This document shows, piece by piece, positions 1 through 6,771 of a DNA stretch of 53,705 nucleotides. Under the pieces are notes generated by a model. The model was given only the letters and a program-made list of their open reading frames with translations, was not told where the DNA came from and searched no databases. Both the position numbers and the translations under genes were made by a program. Source of the stretch: a virus; the IMG/VR virus record IMGVR_UViG_3300032116_014300, positions 1-53,705 of that record. The stretch is one strand, 5' to 3'. How positions within the stretch are numbered: position 1 is the first letter of the stretch; each line of letters opens with the position of its first letter.

Positions 1-13
1 TGTCAAGAGGGGT

Positions 14-172
14 TCACCAAGGGGGGTTGAACCAGATGTTGAACCCATTCACCCGCTTGTCGTGCGTGGCAGCAACGGCTGGGGTGAACGTGGCTTCATC
101 ATCGTTGAACACCCACACCACCGCGTCATCGGGCACGTTCTCAAGCATCCGCCGGAGGTCAGCCACGGTCAT
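14..172 (-). CDS. Small hypothetical phage protein (52 aa)
   Basis: A short ORF of unknown function whose N-terminus reads MTVADLRRMLENVPDDA, a pattern common in small phage proteins. A longer frame begins at 202, but that ATG lies almost at the predicted transcription start of the promoter at 208-236. The internal ATG at 172 has an AGGA ribosome site a few bases upstream, so 172 is preferred. The protein is soluble and acidic with no recognisable catalytic motif. It belongs to the GC-rich small-gene block at the left edge of the window. Confidence 0.6.
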   Translation of the reverse strand: MTVADLRRMLENVPDDAVVWVFNDDEATFTPAVAATHDKRVNGFNIWFNPPW

Positions 173-207
173 CGTATCCTGTATAGTCACGTTGTTTGTC
201 ATACTGT

Positions 208-236
208 ATTATAACCTATTTGTGGGCGGGAGTCAA
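208..236 (-). promoter_or_regulatory. Sigma70-type promoter
   Basis: Read on the minus strand, TTGACT (231-236) and TATAAT (208-213) are separated by 17 bp, with AGGT just before the -10. It drives the small gene ending at 14. Confidence 0.75.
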
Positions 237-281
237 GTGGGTTATAAAACTGTTACAAATCCTTCGGGTTTTCTTCGGGAG

Positions 282-354
282 TGCTCCGCCTGGGGTACGA
301 TCCCAGAACCTACCGGTTAAAAGCCGGTTGCTCTACCAGTTGAGCTAACGGAGC
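282..354 (-). tRNA. tRNA-Lys(TTT)
   Basis: A full cloverleaf: acceptor GCTCCGT/GCGGAGC, anticodon arm ACCGG-CTTTTAA-CCGGT, T arm CTGGG/CCCAG with a longer-than-usual loop reading, and discriminator A. CCA is not encoded. A second tRNA-Lys(TTT) lies at 9393-9466. Confidence 0.9.
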
Positions 355-402
355 AGGGGCCCTAATATTTTCACGAGGTCTAGGGCTAATCCTCGTGGGC
401 TG

Positions 403-486
403 TTAGTCCAGCCCGAACGCCTTCCCGATCAACGCACCCACGATCAACACCGTGATGAACAACCCACCTGCGACGACGACAGCCAT
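403..486 (-). CDS. 27-aa single-span membrane peptide
   Basis: The peptide starts MAVVVAGGLFITVLIVGA and is almost entirely one hydrophobic segment ending in GLD. A GGAG ribosome site lies about 6 bases before the ATG, and a consensus promoter (512-540) is about 20 bases further upstream, so this very short gene has its own transcription and translation signals. Function unknown. After the stop, CACGAGG/CCTCGTG (372-398) can form a hairpin before tRNA-Lys. Confidence 0.6.
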   Translation of the reverse strand: MAVVVAGGLFITVLIVGALIGKAFGLD

Positions 487-511
487 ATCGTTCTCCGTTG
501 AAGTTATACTG

Positions 512-540
512 AATATAACAGGGGGAGCCTAACTTGTCAA
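512..540 (-). promoter_or_regulatory. Sigma70-type promoter
   Basis: TTGACA (535-540), 17-bp spacer, TATATT (512-517) on the minus strand. It serves the 27-aa membrane peptide at 403-486. Confidence 0.75.
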
Positions 541-544
541 GGGG

Positions 545-730
545 TCACCGACGCCCTCGCCGGGGCACCCGATCAATCCGCTCAGCCGGGCTAGGCGGCT
601 CAGTAACAGAGGCTGGCTCTGGAATAGGGGTAGGGGAGGGCTTGTCCAGGAAACGAAGAGCGAGGACCGTGAGCGGGGTCGCTATCCCCACTGCGAGGAA
701 CGCCACGCCCAGTACGATAAGGTAGGTCAT
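545..730 (-). CDS. Small single-span membrane protein (61 aa)
   Basis: Starts MTYLIVLGVAFLAVGIATP, one N-terminal membrane segment, followed by a Pro-rich stretch and a basic tail ending RVPRRGRR. An upstream in-frame ATG exists at 766, but the start at 730 makes an ATGA overlap with the stop of the upstream gene and has GGGAGCAG before it. Function unknown; the basic tail would face the cytoplasm or bind nucleic acid or lipid (inference). Confidence 0.6.
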   Translation of the reverse strand: MTYLIVLGVAFLAVGIATPLTVLALRFLDKPSPTPIPEPASVTEPPSPAERIDRVPRRGRR

Positions 731-942
731 GAGTGGCTGCTCCCATCGGGTAGGACGGCAATCCACATAGAGCCGGTATTAATCATAAACTCCTTACCAT
801 TGGAGCCGAAGACGGGCTCCACGATCACCGTGTGCGTGAGCCCCCACTGGTGGGCAATCTCACATGCCCTCTCGTATTGGGGGAGTGTCATGTGGGCGGA
901 GAACCCATTGGCGAACTGGAACCGGTAGGTGAGCATGGGCAT
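727..942 (-). CDS. Hypothetical protein (71 aa)
   Basis: A small soluble protein starting MPMLTYRFQFANGF, with no family I recognise. It lies 2 bases downstream of the 55-aa membrane protein gene and overlaps the next gene by ATGA, so it sits inside one minus-strand operon driven from the promoter at 1136-1164. The ribosome site is weak, and a second ATG two codons in is an alternative start. Confidence 0.55.
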   Translation of the reverse strand: MPMLTYRFQFANGFSAHMTLPQYERACEIAHQWGLTHTVIVEPVFGSNGKEFMINTGSMWIAVLPDGSSHS

Positions 943-944
943 GG

Positions 945-1112
945 TTACTTACCGAACCGAGCCTTCCACTGCTTGTTGAACTTCCGGTTCTGACTCCACA
1001 CATGGTACGACCCGATCACGAGGTAGGTCACGATCCCGGCGACGATCAGGAGCTCGACGATGGAGTTGACAGTGTACATCGTGGCGGCAGTTTCGATTGC
1101 GTTGGTCATCAT
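945..1112 (-). CDS. Small membrane protein (55 aa)
   Basis: Starts MMTNAIETAATMY. Residues about 14-37 form one hydrophobic segment (IVELLIVAGIVTYLVIGSY), followed by a basic cytoplasmic tail ending KARFGK. CGGAGAAC precedes the two adjacent ATGs, and the consensus promoter at 1136-1164 lies directly upstream, so this is the first gene of the operon running down to 545. Function unknown. Confidence 0.65.
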   Translation of the reverse strand: MMTNAIETAATMYTVNSIVELLIVAGIVTYLVIGSYHVWSQNRKFNKQWKARFGK

Positions 1113-1135
1113 GTTCTCCGTTTAGTGTATGGTGT

Positions 1136-1164
1136 ATTATAACCTATTACTTCGGTCGTGTCAA
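1136..1164 (-). promoter_or_regulatory. Sigma70-type consensus promoter
   Basis: A perfect TTGACA (1159-1164), a 17-bp spacer ending AGGT, and a perfect TATAAT (1136-1141) on the minus strand, about 24 bases before the ATG at 1112. This is the strongest of the promoter series. Confidence 0.85.
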
Positions 1165-1168
1165 GGGG

Positions 1169-1390
1169 TTACTTCTGACAGAGTAGGGTTCCCGTCCACA
1201 CATACAGGTTCCCGTTCTGTTTCACATCGGGAACCGTGATCGTGTACTTGACACATCCCAGCTTGATCGCCGTGTGGGTCAGGTCGAACGTCACCTTATC
1301 CCGACCCAACTGCATGTCACGGGAAGAACGGGAGATGGTGACCGTGGTGTCGGTGACCAGCGTAACGGAGAGAAGAAGTGAAGTAATCAT
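1169..1390 (-). CDS. Hypothetical possibly exported protein (73 aa)
   Basis: The N-terminus MITSLLLSVTLV is hydrophobic but short, and two Cys residues (near residues 46 and 71) could form a disulfide, which would fit an exported protein. No family is recognised. There is no visible ribosome site: the -10 box of the promoter at 1397-1425 ends 6 bases before the ATG, so the predicted transcript begins at the start codon. Either the mRNA is leaderless or the true start is internal. Confidence 0.5.
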   Translation of the reverse strand: MITSLLLSVTLVTDTTVTISRSSRDMQLGRDKVTFDLTHTAIKLGCVKYTITVPDVKQNGNLYVWTGTLLCQK

Positions 1391-1396
1391 AGTATA

Positions 1397-1425
1397 ATAA
1401 TACCATACCCCAAGCCCCCCGTCAA
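1397..1425 (-). promoter_or_regulatory. Sigma70-type promoter, predicted leaderless
   Basis: TTGACG (1420-1425), 17-bp spacer, TATTAT (1397-1402) on the minus strand. The expected +1 falls on the A of the ATG at 1390. Confidence 0.65.
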
Positions 1426-1667
1426 GTGGGGAGAACCATTGTTACAAAAGGATGGAGAATGTAACGATGTGCGGCGTGGACTTGACAGGGAGGTTTCTCG
1501 TAACTGACAGCGTGCCTATCGCAAGCGACCGGCGGTAACCTGTTCACGAATCGGGGCTATTTTTTTCTTGACAGCCGTTTTTTCTTATACGGTAATTTGC
1601 GAATTCCGTAATGCGAGTTCCTATTGCATTCCCCCGTCCTTTATAAAAAAATCCGCTACAAATTTTT

Positions 1668-2345
1668 TTATGGGAAAATATACGGTGTTAACTTATCAAG
1701 TACGACTTTAATATGCACGGTGCGATATCCGGTTTGCTGTCGAATCTCTTCCAAGAATTCTTTTTTATGATATTTGGTGAGCGTATGGGGATGTTGTAAT
1801 AGGGCAATAACTGCCTGTGCAATACGCTGTTGCCGAAGTTTTTTGAAGATTCTGGGAATAGCCAACTGTTGTAGCTTTTCGTGGATAGGTACTGCGTAAT
1901 TGTCACATTCGTCCATGCGATACAATAATTGTCGGGGATAGACCGTCTTGGCAGTCTTCAGAACGGTTTCATGCGTGTTACTCTGTACATCGGCAATTTC
2001 CAGGAGTTGATGCCACCCCAGTATATTGGTATGTTGCGTTTCTTCTTTATGCGCAAGTTCACGAAGATAAAAAATTCTATTCTTGATAATGACCGTGAAG
2101 TAACTGAAGCTTTTTCCACGAGCTGACGTATACTTGTCTAGTTGCAGGACCGTATAGACGAGGAGATCATATTCCAGTTCAGAAGTGATCAGTTCAGGAC
2201 TATAGAACTTCCGTACGAGAATCTGTATCATTTTCCGCAACGGAACGTCTATCTGGGTACGGTAGAGGTGTTCCCGTTCCATAGGATCCGTGGACTCATT
2301 ATAGGTTACAATTGTGGTGTCGAGCGTGTTCTGCCAATATATCAT
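1668..2345 (-). CDS. gp55-like late sigma factor, divergent paralog (225 aa)
   Basis: Likely an RNA polymerase sigma factor of the T4 gp55 type, which directs host polymerase to late promoters. The core KYTSARGKSFSYFTVIIKN resembles the sigma region 2 segment of phage late sigma factors. The protein is clearly paralogous to the product of 34125-34889: shared blocks include VTYNES/VEYNKS near the start, FSYF-V--KN in the middle, and RIFKK-R--IA-AVI-L and TVHI-KV---K in the C-terminal half. It is the only such gene in the minus-strand half and has its own sigma70-type promoter (2373-2401), so it may be made earlier than the other copy. The role of this copy is inferred. Confidence 0.65.
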   Translation of the reverse strand: MIYWQNTLDTTIVTYNESTDPMEREHLYRTQIDVPLRKMIQILVRKFYSPELITSELEYDLLVYTVLQLDKYTSARGKSFSYFTVIIKNRIFYLRELAHKEETQHTNILGWHQLLEIADVQSNTHETVLKTAKTVYPRQLLYRMDECDNYAVPIHEKLQQLAIPRIFKKLRQQRIAQAVIALLQHPHTLTKYHKKEFLEEIRQQTGYRTVHIKVVLDKLTPYIFP

Positions 2346-2372
2346 ACGTACCTGGTGAAAGAATATGTATGA

Positions 2373-2401
2373 AGTATAAGAGTTTCGCAGATTCTTGTCA
2401 A
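2373..2401 (-). promoter_or_regulatory. Sigma70-type promoter for sigma paralog
   Basis: TTGACA (2396-2401), 17-bp spacer, TATACT (2373-2378) on the minus strand, about 28 bases before the start at 2345. Confidence 0.75.
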
Positions 2402-2410
2402 GAGTGTACT

Positions 2411-2418
2411 CTATTTAT
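2411..2418 (+). promoter_or_regulatory. Candidate late promoter motif CTATTTAT
   Basis: The octamer CTATTTAT lies 37 bases before the plus-strand ORF at 2455, at a spacing like that before the structural genes at 34929 and 52694. It is assigned by analogy with TATAAATA late promoters of T4 and is not proven. Confidence 0.35.
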
Positions 2419-2454
2419 GAGTATTACCCGTTATGAGCGAGCTAACGAGACATT

Positions 2455-2694
2455 ATGATATCCTTATTGGACATTTTATTTGAACGCACCGAAGAGTATA
2501 GTGAAGGGGAGGTCTGGGTCACTCCCAAGAAGTTTTATGGTGCGAAGAGTGCTACGGGCGACATTCGGTACTTTATAGATCGGGAAGATGCAGTGAAGTA
2601 TGCAAGTGGGAAAACACCACCGCCACATGTTGGGCGCCCAGAACCGAAACAACATAAGCAACATCACGAGCCGGTGCAACACTACACGAAGTAA
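2455..2694 (+). CDS. Hypothetical protein (79 aa)
   Basis: A small plus-strand gene within a minus-strand region. It begins MISLLDILFERTEEYSEGE and ends in a His/Gln/Pro-rich tail. The N-terminus resembles many small proteins of large T4-like phages that start with a MISL-DIL-E pattern. It converges on the methyltransferase gene, overlapping its 3' end by 13 bases. The ribosome site is weak, but a TATTTAT motif lies 37 bases upstream. Function unknown. Confidence 0.45.
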   Translation: MISLLDILFERTEEYSEGEVWVTPKKFYGAKSATGDIRYFIDREDAVKYASGKTPPPHVGRPEPKQHKQHHEPVQHYTK

Positions 2695-3680
2695 CGTGAA
2701 TAGCAAATCGTCACATCAGCATTCTTTTGATTTTTTGCTTCAGTCTGTTGGTTGGCTTGACGCTTTGAGGACGTAACGGAAAAGATTTTTTTGGCGGGAT
2801 ATGCTTCGTGCATATGTGCAATATCTTGAATCATGTGCATCTTGCCGACGTTATGTACGTTCCAACAACTCCACCCATTGGGTACTAATTTTGCCAATGC
2901 TTTCTGTACAAGCGGATTGAGGAACTGCTCCACCCACATAGCATAGGTCGTGCATCCCGTAATAGACTGCGTAGCCTCGCGGGAATATACCTCAAGGTCA
3001 AAGTACGGGGGAGACGTAAGAATGAGATCTACGTTGGGAATCTCGTAGTGATCCATATTGAGCGCACTGTCATGATAGAGCGTTACCTTATTGCCCACGT
3101 TGAGGAAGTCCACCAATCGGAGTAGGTTGTGATACGTTTCGGTATTCGGTTCAAAGGCAGTATAATGTGCTCCTGTCGCAACTGTTCCCAACAACCGACC
3201 GCCCCAACCTGCACATGGATCCAAGACATGCTCCGCTCGGAGATTACCCACAATCATTTTTGCCATTTGGGGACGGTACATGGTGGACTTGGGGAGTCCG
3301 AAATTAAAATAAATCCCACGTTTCAATTCGGAGAGATAGGGTGTGGAATGTGACTTACGGTTCCATCGGAGTACCTTTTCCAAATTATTGGGGGTCCATA
3401 ACGAACTAAACGAAACGCCTTTCTTATCTTCAATATTATAAAAGTTGGGAAAAAAATACTCGCAGAGTTTCATACCAAGGCGTTGGGTAGACGAGATGGT
3501 ATCGGCGTTGGGAATCCATTTGCGGAGTTTCATCCAATCGGTTTTGAGCTCTGCGTCGGTATAATGGGGATGAAACGAGACAGTGGAGAGTTCGTGAGCA
3601 AGCGACGGCACAAGGGTGTTAAATTCTTCATCGGAAAGATTTCTAAGACTGTGCCGAATATTGAGAAATTTATGAATCAT
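2682..3680 (-). CDS. DNA methyltransferase (N4-cytosine/N6-adenine type)
   Basis: An S-adenosylmethionine-dependent amino-methyltransferase. Motif I-like DPCAGWGGRLLG is at about residues 154-165 and the catalytic motif IV TSPPYFDLEVY at about 222-232; TSPPY is typical of enzymes methylating the amino group of cytosine N4 or adenine N6. The frame remains open upstream to 3755, but the ATG at 3680 overlaps the end of the upstream gene by 11 bases and gives a 332-residue protein of normal size. No strong ribosome site is visible, so translational coupling is likely. The upstream partner looks like a PD-(D/E)XK nuclease, so this may protect phage DNA within a restriction-modification pair or against host restriction. 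Confidence 0.8.
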   Translation of the reverse strand: MIHKFLNIRHSLRNLSDEEFNTLVPSLAHELSTVSFHPHYTDAELKTDWMKLRKWIPNADTISSTQRLGMKLCEYFFPNFYNIEDKKGVSFSSLWTPNNLEKVLRWNRKSHSTPYLSELKRGIYFNFGLPKSTMYRPQMAKMIVGNLRAEHVLDPCAGWGGRLLGTVATGAHYTAFEPNTETYHNLLRLVDFLNVGNKVTLYHDSALNMDHYEIPNVDLILTSPPYFDLEVYSREATQSITGCTTYAMWVEQFLNPLVQKALAKLVPNGWSCWNVHNVGKMHMIQDIAHMHEAYPAKKIFSVTSSKRQANQQTEAKNQKNADVTICYSRYFV

Positions 3681-4260
3681 GCTGGGGCGGACTGATGAGA
3701 GGGAAAAACTTTTTATTAAACACGTACCTATACGTCTGAATATTATTACGTACAAATATTACTTTGTGTGGTTGATTCATCCAATGTTTGTATGTAAAGG
3801 CAACCGTGCGAACATACGTACCTTTAATGTCCCCGTTAGGGAGTTTCTTGTTAAGAATATATTCCACACGATCTTTAATTGATGTATATGGAAACTCTAC
3901 AATGAATAGGAGCTTACCATTCTGAAAGCCGGAGATAAGCATTCGTAAATCGTCGGCAAGGTACTTATGGTGACGAGCCCACGTAAGGTCAGAAAAGTTT
4001 CCCTTGCCGTCTAACTTTCCTGTATCTGTCACATTTGATGGTTTCACCTCAATTGCTGCAAAGTCATCGTCATATCCTTTCTTACCTTCAGATGGACGAA
4101 GCCCCACGACAATCTTGGTGACATCTTCACGATATTTGGAAGAATTCTTGTCGTTGGCAAATTCTTGAATAATATCATAAATGACTTTTTCTGTGTCATT
4201 TACAGGAACAACTACATCATTCAATGCATAATGGAGCTTATATTCTTCTGCCGTTTTCAC
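3670..4260 (-). CDS. Putative PD-(D/E)XK nuclease (restriction endonuclease-like, 196 aa)
   Basis: Residues about 62-75 read YDDDFAAIEVKPSN. An acidic cluster followed by E-V-K fits the PD-(D/E)XK nuclease core, here D64-66, E71 and K73. The rest has a beta-strand-like VFPYTS/LLFIVEF region and a basic C-terminus, but I cannot assign a named family. The start is GTG at 4260 with AAGGGGG upstream, and the promoter at 4290-4318 drives it together with the overlapping methyltransferase gene. Operon order and overlap suggest a restriction-modification-like function. A DNA repair nuclease or another PD-(D/E)XK role is possible. Confidence 0.5.
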   Translation of the reverse strand: MKTAEEYKLHYALNDVVVPVNDTEKVIYDIIQEFANDKNSSKYREDVTKIVVGLRPSEGKKGYDDDFAAIEVKPSNVTDTGKLDGKGNFSDLTWARHHKYLADDLRMLISGFQNGKLLFIVEFPYTSIKDRVEYILNKKLPNGDIKGTYVRTVAFTYKHWMNQPHKVIFVRNNIQTYRYVFNKKFFPLISPPQHDS

Positions 4261-4289
4261 AAGAAACCCCCTTGATTGAGTATCCTATA

Positions 4290-4318
4290 AATATAATATA
4301 GGTATATTCACATGTCAA
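4290..4318 (-). promoter_or_regulatory. Sigma70-type promoter
   Basis: TTGACA (4313-4318), 17-bp spacer, TATATT (4290-4295) on the minus strand, upstream of the nuclease-methyltransferase operon. Confidence 0.75.
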
Positions 4319-4342
4319 GGGGTTTGTAATGATTACATAATA

Positions 4343-4416
4343 CGGGATGGACGGGGATCGAACCCGCAACCTCTGGAGTGACAGTCCAGTGAGCTAACCG
4401 ATTGCGCCACCACCCC
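4343..4416 (-). tRNA. tRNA-Asp(GTC)
   Basis: Acceptor GGGGTGG/CCATCCC, anticodon arm CTGGA-CTGTCAC-TCCAG, T loop TTCGATC, discriminator G. First of a three-tRNA group. Confidence 0.92.
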
Positions 4417-4418
4417 TA

Positions 4419-4491
4419 CACGCCGGGAGAGAATCGAACTCCCAACCCCTAGTTTTGGAGACTAGTGCTCTACCAATTGAGTTACCGACGC
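4419..4491 (-). tRNA. tRNA-Trp(CCA)
   Basis: Acceptor GCGTCGG/CCGGCGT (with G-T pairs), anticodon arm CTAGT-CTCCAAA-ACTAG, T loop TTCGATT, discriminator G. The anticodon is CCA. Confidence 0.9.
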
Positions 4492-4496
4492 AGAAG

Positions 4497-4569
4497 CTCC
4501 CAGAGAGGGACTTGAACCCCCGACCCGGTGATTAACAGTCACCTGCTCTACCGACTGAGCTATCTGGGA
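4497..4569 (-). tRNA. tRNA-Asn(GTT)
   Basis: Acceptor TCCCAGA/TCTGGGA, anticodon arm GGTGA-CTGTTAA-TCACC, T loop TTCAAGT, discriminator G. Confidence 0.92.
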
Positions 4570-4572
4570 ATG

Positions 4573-4646
4573 GTGTGCTAGGTCATACCCTTCTTTTGCC
4601 TTTAGGTCTTCCGACGTTCAGGTACCAACCGGGATGCCTAGCACAC
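4573..4646 (-). ncRNA. Candidate structured RNA beside tRNA-Asn
   Basis: A 10-bp perfect terminal stem (4573-4582 with 4637-4646, GTGTGCTAGG/CCTAGCACAC) closes a 54-nt interior. On the minus strand the interior can form a CCC/GGG extension and small hairpins, including GTC-GGAA-GAC with a GNRA-type loop. It is the size of a tRNA but has no TTC T loop and no clear anticodon arm. It could be a decayed tRNA, a processing element or a small RNA. Confidence 0.35.
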
Positions 4647-4647
4647 G

Positions 4648-4743
4648 TTATTCTTCTTCATTTCGTAAAAAACGATATGCGAGGTACGTTCCCCCGCACG
4701 CCGTTAATGCAATCACACCGAACCAGAGAAACGCACCAATCAT
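4648..4743 (-). CDS. 31-aa membrane or lipoprotein-like peptide
   Basis: Starts MIGAFLWFGVIALTACGG, a hydrophobic segment with LTAC resembling a lipobox, and ends in an acidic tail RNEEE. Its ATG overlaps the stop of the PEP-CTERM gene as ATGA, so it is translationally coupled to it. It may be a tiny lipoprotein or a single-span membrane peptide working with the PEP-CTERM protein; this is inference from context. Confidence 0.5.
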   Translation of the reverse strand: MIGAFLWFGVIALTACGGTYLAYRFLRNEEE

Positions 4744-5591
4744 GTGAGTTTCTTTCTCCGTCCAACCATTCCCAATCCAACCAATCCCACGATCATCATA
4801 AGATAGGTGGATGGTTCTGGAACGGTCGTTGATGGAACGCCGCGATCAAAGTTGGTGTTAAGGACTTCGGTACCACCACTGGATACCTTTACGTTATCGA
4901 CGAATCCCTTGTACGCATAGGGCCATTGACTGCCCAATCCCACCCCGACACCCATCACCTGTTTGTCACCATAACACGAGACGATTTGACTAATGGTCAG
5001 TGCTTGAACCCCACCACCCCACACCGGAAGTTCGTTGGTGGAGCAGGGATTGGCACTTAAACTATATCCTTCTGCGTTACGATACCAGAAATTTCCATTA
5101 ATCATTTCAGAAGTTTGCCAACTATCGACGTAACTGAGATCGTTGTTAATAGGACGGTTGAAATAATTTTCCCATACAATTTCCGTATTATCGTCCAAGA
5201 ACACCCGAAACGCAGGTGACTTGTACTTCCAATCATAGAGCTGAATGCCGTCCTTGGTTACGTCGGCATCCCAATTCGGATTAGAACTACGGAACCAATC
5301 AAAACTCAAACTGGTTAGGTTGGATAATGCTCCCCAATTCGTATCTGCATACCGATAAGCAAATACCCAATCTTCCATCTTACCTGTCGTATGCATTTGA
5401 AGTGAACCAAATCCTACATCACCAAATCCATACCGTGGCTTAGCACCTGTAACGGTGGCATTGCCGTTACCTTGGATTTCGGTGTACCATCCAAGGTCTT
5501 TCTGTGCCAGATTGTTCTGTGATACGACTTGTGCGGCTGCGTTTGGAGCAAACAACAGAAGTCCGAGTACAATCATCATAATCTTTTTCAT
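4740..5591 (-). CDS. PEP-CTERM domain exported protein (283 aa)
   Basis: A secreted protein with a textbook PEP-CTERM tail. The N-terminus MKKIMMIVLGLLLFAPNAAAQ is a signal peptide. The C-terminus has VPEPSTYLMM, a membrane segment rich in Gly/Val, and a terminal basic cluster GRRKK. In bacteria this signal is recognised by exosortase for sorting to the cell surface or extracellular matrix. The body is rich in Trp, Asn and aromatics with two Cys, like a beta-sandwich surface protein, but no named domain is recognised. TAGGAGAA lies before the ATG at 5591. A longer frame to 5684 is not preferred because the signal peptide would become internal. Confidence 0.85.
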   Translation of the reverse strand: MKKIMMIVLGLLLFAPNAAAQVVSQNNLAQKDLGWYTEIQGNGNATVTGAKPRYGFGDVGFGSLQMHTTGKMEDWVFAYRYADTNWGALSNLTSLSFDWFRSSNPNWDADVTKDGIQLYDWKYKSPAFRVFLDDNTEIVWENYFNRPINNDLSYVDSWQTSEMINGNFWYRNAEGYSLSANPCSTNELPVWGGGVQALTISQIVSCYGDKQVMGVGVGLGSQWPYAYKGFVDNVKVSSGGTEVLNTNFDRGVPSTTVPEPSTYLMMIVGLVGLGMVGRRKKLT

Positions 5592-5599
5592 AAATTCTC

Positions 5600-6106
5600 C
5601 TAATCCCAAAGTCCTTCGTAATATTTGCCGAATAGACGAAACCCATTGGTAATACGTTCTTGATACTTGGTGCGACCTTCCCAATCACATTCCCCTTCGG
5701 TTTTCCATTTAAATTGATATGCTTCCAATCCATCGACAACCTTTTCTGGCGTCACTGGATCATTCCAATCAATTTCTGGTTTGGTCTTCCAGAACTGTTC
5801 TTCCCAATCGGTGAGCTTACTTTCAAATGCGAAAATCATCTCATCTAATACATACTCCCACCGTTTGAAATGATTCTCATCTACGTCATATTCACCGACC
5901 AACTGCTCCGTACGAAGTTCTTCGGGAACATCTTCCATATCAACGTTGGGAGCACCATGTTGGGTTTCCTTCAACTGCTTTAACATCGGAGTGATAATGT
6001 GGGCAAGAGTATTATCCATACTCCACGTATCCCACGGATCAATCTGGATTTTAACTTTCCGTTCACGATCCGACTTCTTTGGATACTTCCCGATAAAGAC
6101 TTTCAT
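5600..6106 (-). CDS. Conserved phage hypothetical protein (168 aa)
   Basis: A soluble acidic protein with blocks DPWDTWSMDNTLAHII, KETQHGAPNVDMEDVPEEL and RWEYVLDEMIFAFES, which I recognise as a conserved protein of many large phages with no assigned function. It ends 8 bases before the PEP-CTERM start and overlaps the SemiSWEET-like gene at its own start by ATGA, so it is part of the same operon. Confidence 0.7.
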   Translation of the reverse strand: MKVFIGKYPKKSDRERKVKIQIDPWDTWSMDNTLAHIITPMLKQLKETQHGAPNVDMEDVPEELRTEQLVGEYDVDENHFKRWEYVLDEMIFAFESKLTDWEEQFWKTKPEIDWNDPVTPEKVVDGLEAYQFKWKTEGECDWEGRTKYQERITNGFRLFGKYYEGLWD

Positions 6107-6405
6107 AGATCTGATAGTTTCCCCAGAACAAGTGGTTCCTTTTCTACATATCCTTGACCCCGTGTCATGGTATGTATTTTATAACCCAACATAATAATGA
6201 CGACTATGAAGTTGAAAACGTAATTTAAAATAAGGGGCATGTTGCCAAGACTGATTGCGTAAATCGTCATGAAGACCTCTCCGATAAACCACAACACCAA
6301 CATGGGCCACCCGATATGACATCGTTGATCGTTGATCGTACGAATCAGTTCAGGTACGGCATTTATCGTCAAAAATACGCTACCGATATATCCAATGAGT
6401 TCCAT
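6103..6405 (-). CDS. SemiSWEET/PQ-loop-like three-span membrane protein (100 aa)
   Basis: Three hydrophobic segments (about residues 3-20, 32-52 and 58-76). The first contains NAVPELI, resembling the Pro-containing PQ-loop signature of bacterial SemiSWEET sugar transporters, which are about 90-100 residues and work as dimers. It overlaps the downstream gene by ATGA and starts 1 base after the thioesterase stop. A transport role is an inference from topology and the Pro motif. Confidence 0.55.
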   Translation of the reverse strand: MELIGYIGSVFLTINAVPELIRTINDQRCHIGWPMLVLWFIGEVFMTIYAISLGNMPLILNYVFNFIVVIIMLGYKIHTMTRGQGYVEKEPLVLGKLSDL

Positions 6406-6406
6406 A

Positions 6407-6766
6407 TTACTTTGCTAGACTGTGTTTGGTGGGTCTTCCGTTTTCATCGACGCACACAAATATCATTTCATCAATATCGACGATAACCTTTTGTGTGGTC
6501 AAATCACGAACCTGAACTTCCAACGTAATAGATGTGGTGCCAATCTTCTTTAATGCAATGCCGATTTCAACAACATCACCTTGAAATGCGGGAGCAACGA
6601 AGTTGATAGCTGAGATACTCTTTGTAACAACCTTCTTGTGTCTCGTTTCAATTGCTGCATAGATGGACGCTTCTTCGTCCACCCACTCCAAGCAACGACC
6701 GCCAAACAATGTACCGTTCACATTAAGGTCACCGGGCTGTACCAACTTTCGTGTAAGGAATCGCAT
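6407..6766 (-). CDS. Acyl-CoA thioesterase, hotdog fold (YciA/BACH-like)
   Basis: A 119-residue single hotdog-domain protein that would hydrolyse acyl-CoA thioesters. The segment NVNGTLFGGRCLEWVDEEAS matches the YciA/BACH family, with the G-T-L-F-G-G turn and an Asp followed by a helix. KSISAINFVAPAFQGDVVEI corresponds to the central strands of the fold. The size matches stand-alone bacterial enzymes. In a phage it would be an auxiliary metabolic gene acting on fatty-acid or membrane-lipid pools. It lies between a SemiSWEET-like and a flavodoxin-fold gene. Confidence 0.8.
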   Translation of the reverse strand: MRFLTRKLVQPGDLNVNGTLFGGRCLEWVDEEASIYAAIETRHKKVVTKSISAINFVAPAFQGDVVEIGIALKKIGTTSITLEVQVRDLTTQKVIVDIDEMIFVCVDENGRPTKHSLAK

Positions 6767-6771
6767 AGTAT

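Noticed and set aside
1440-1667. A 23-codon plus-strand ORF near 1468 with a GGAG upstream, and a possible promoter at 1573
   Set aside because: The ORF is too short, has no conserved pattern and lies in a region where all nearby genes are on the other strand; the -10 is poor. Otherwise nothing is seen in this gap.
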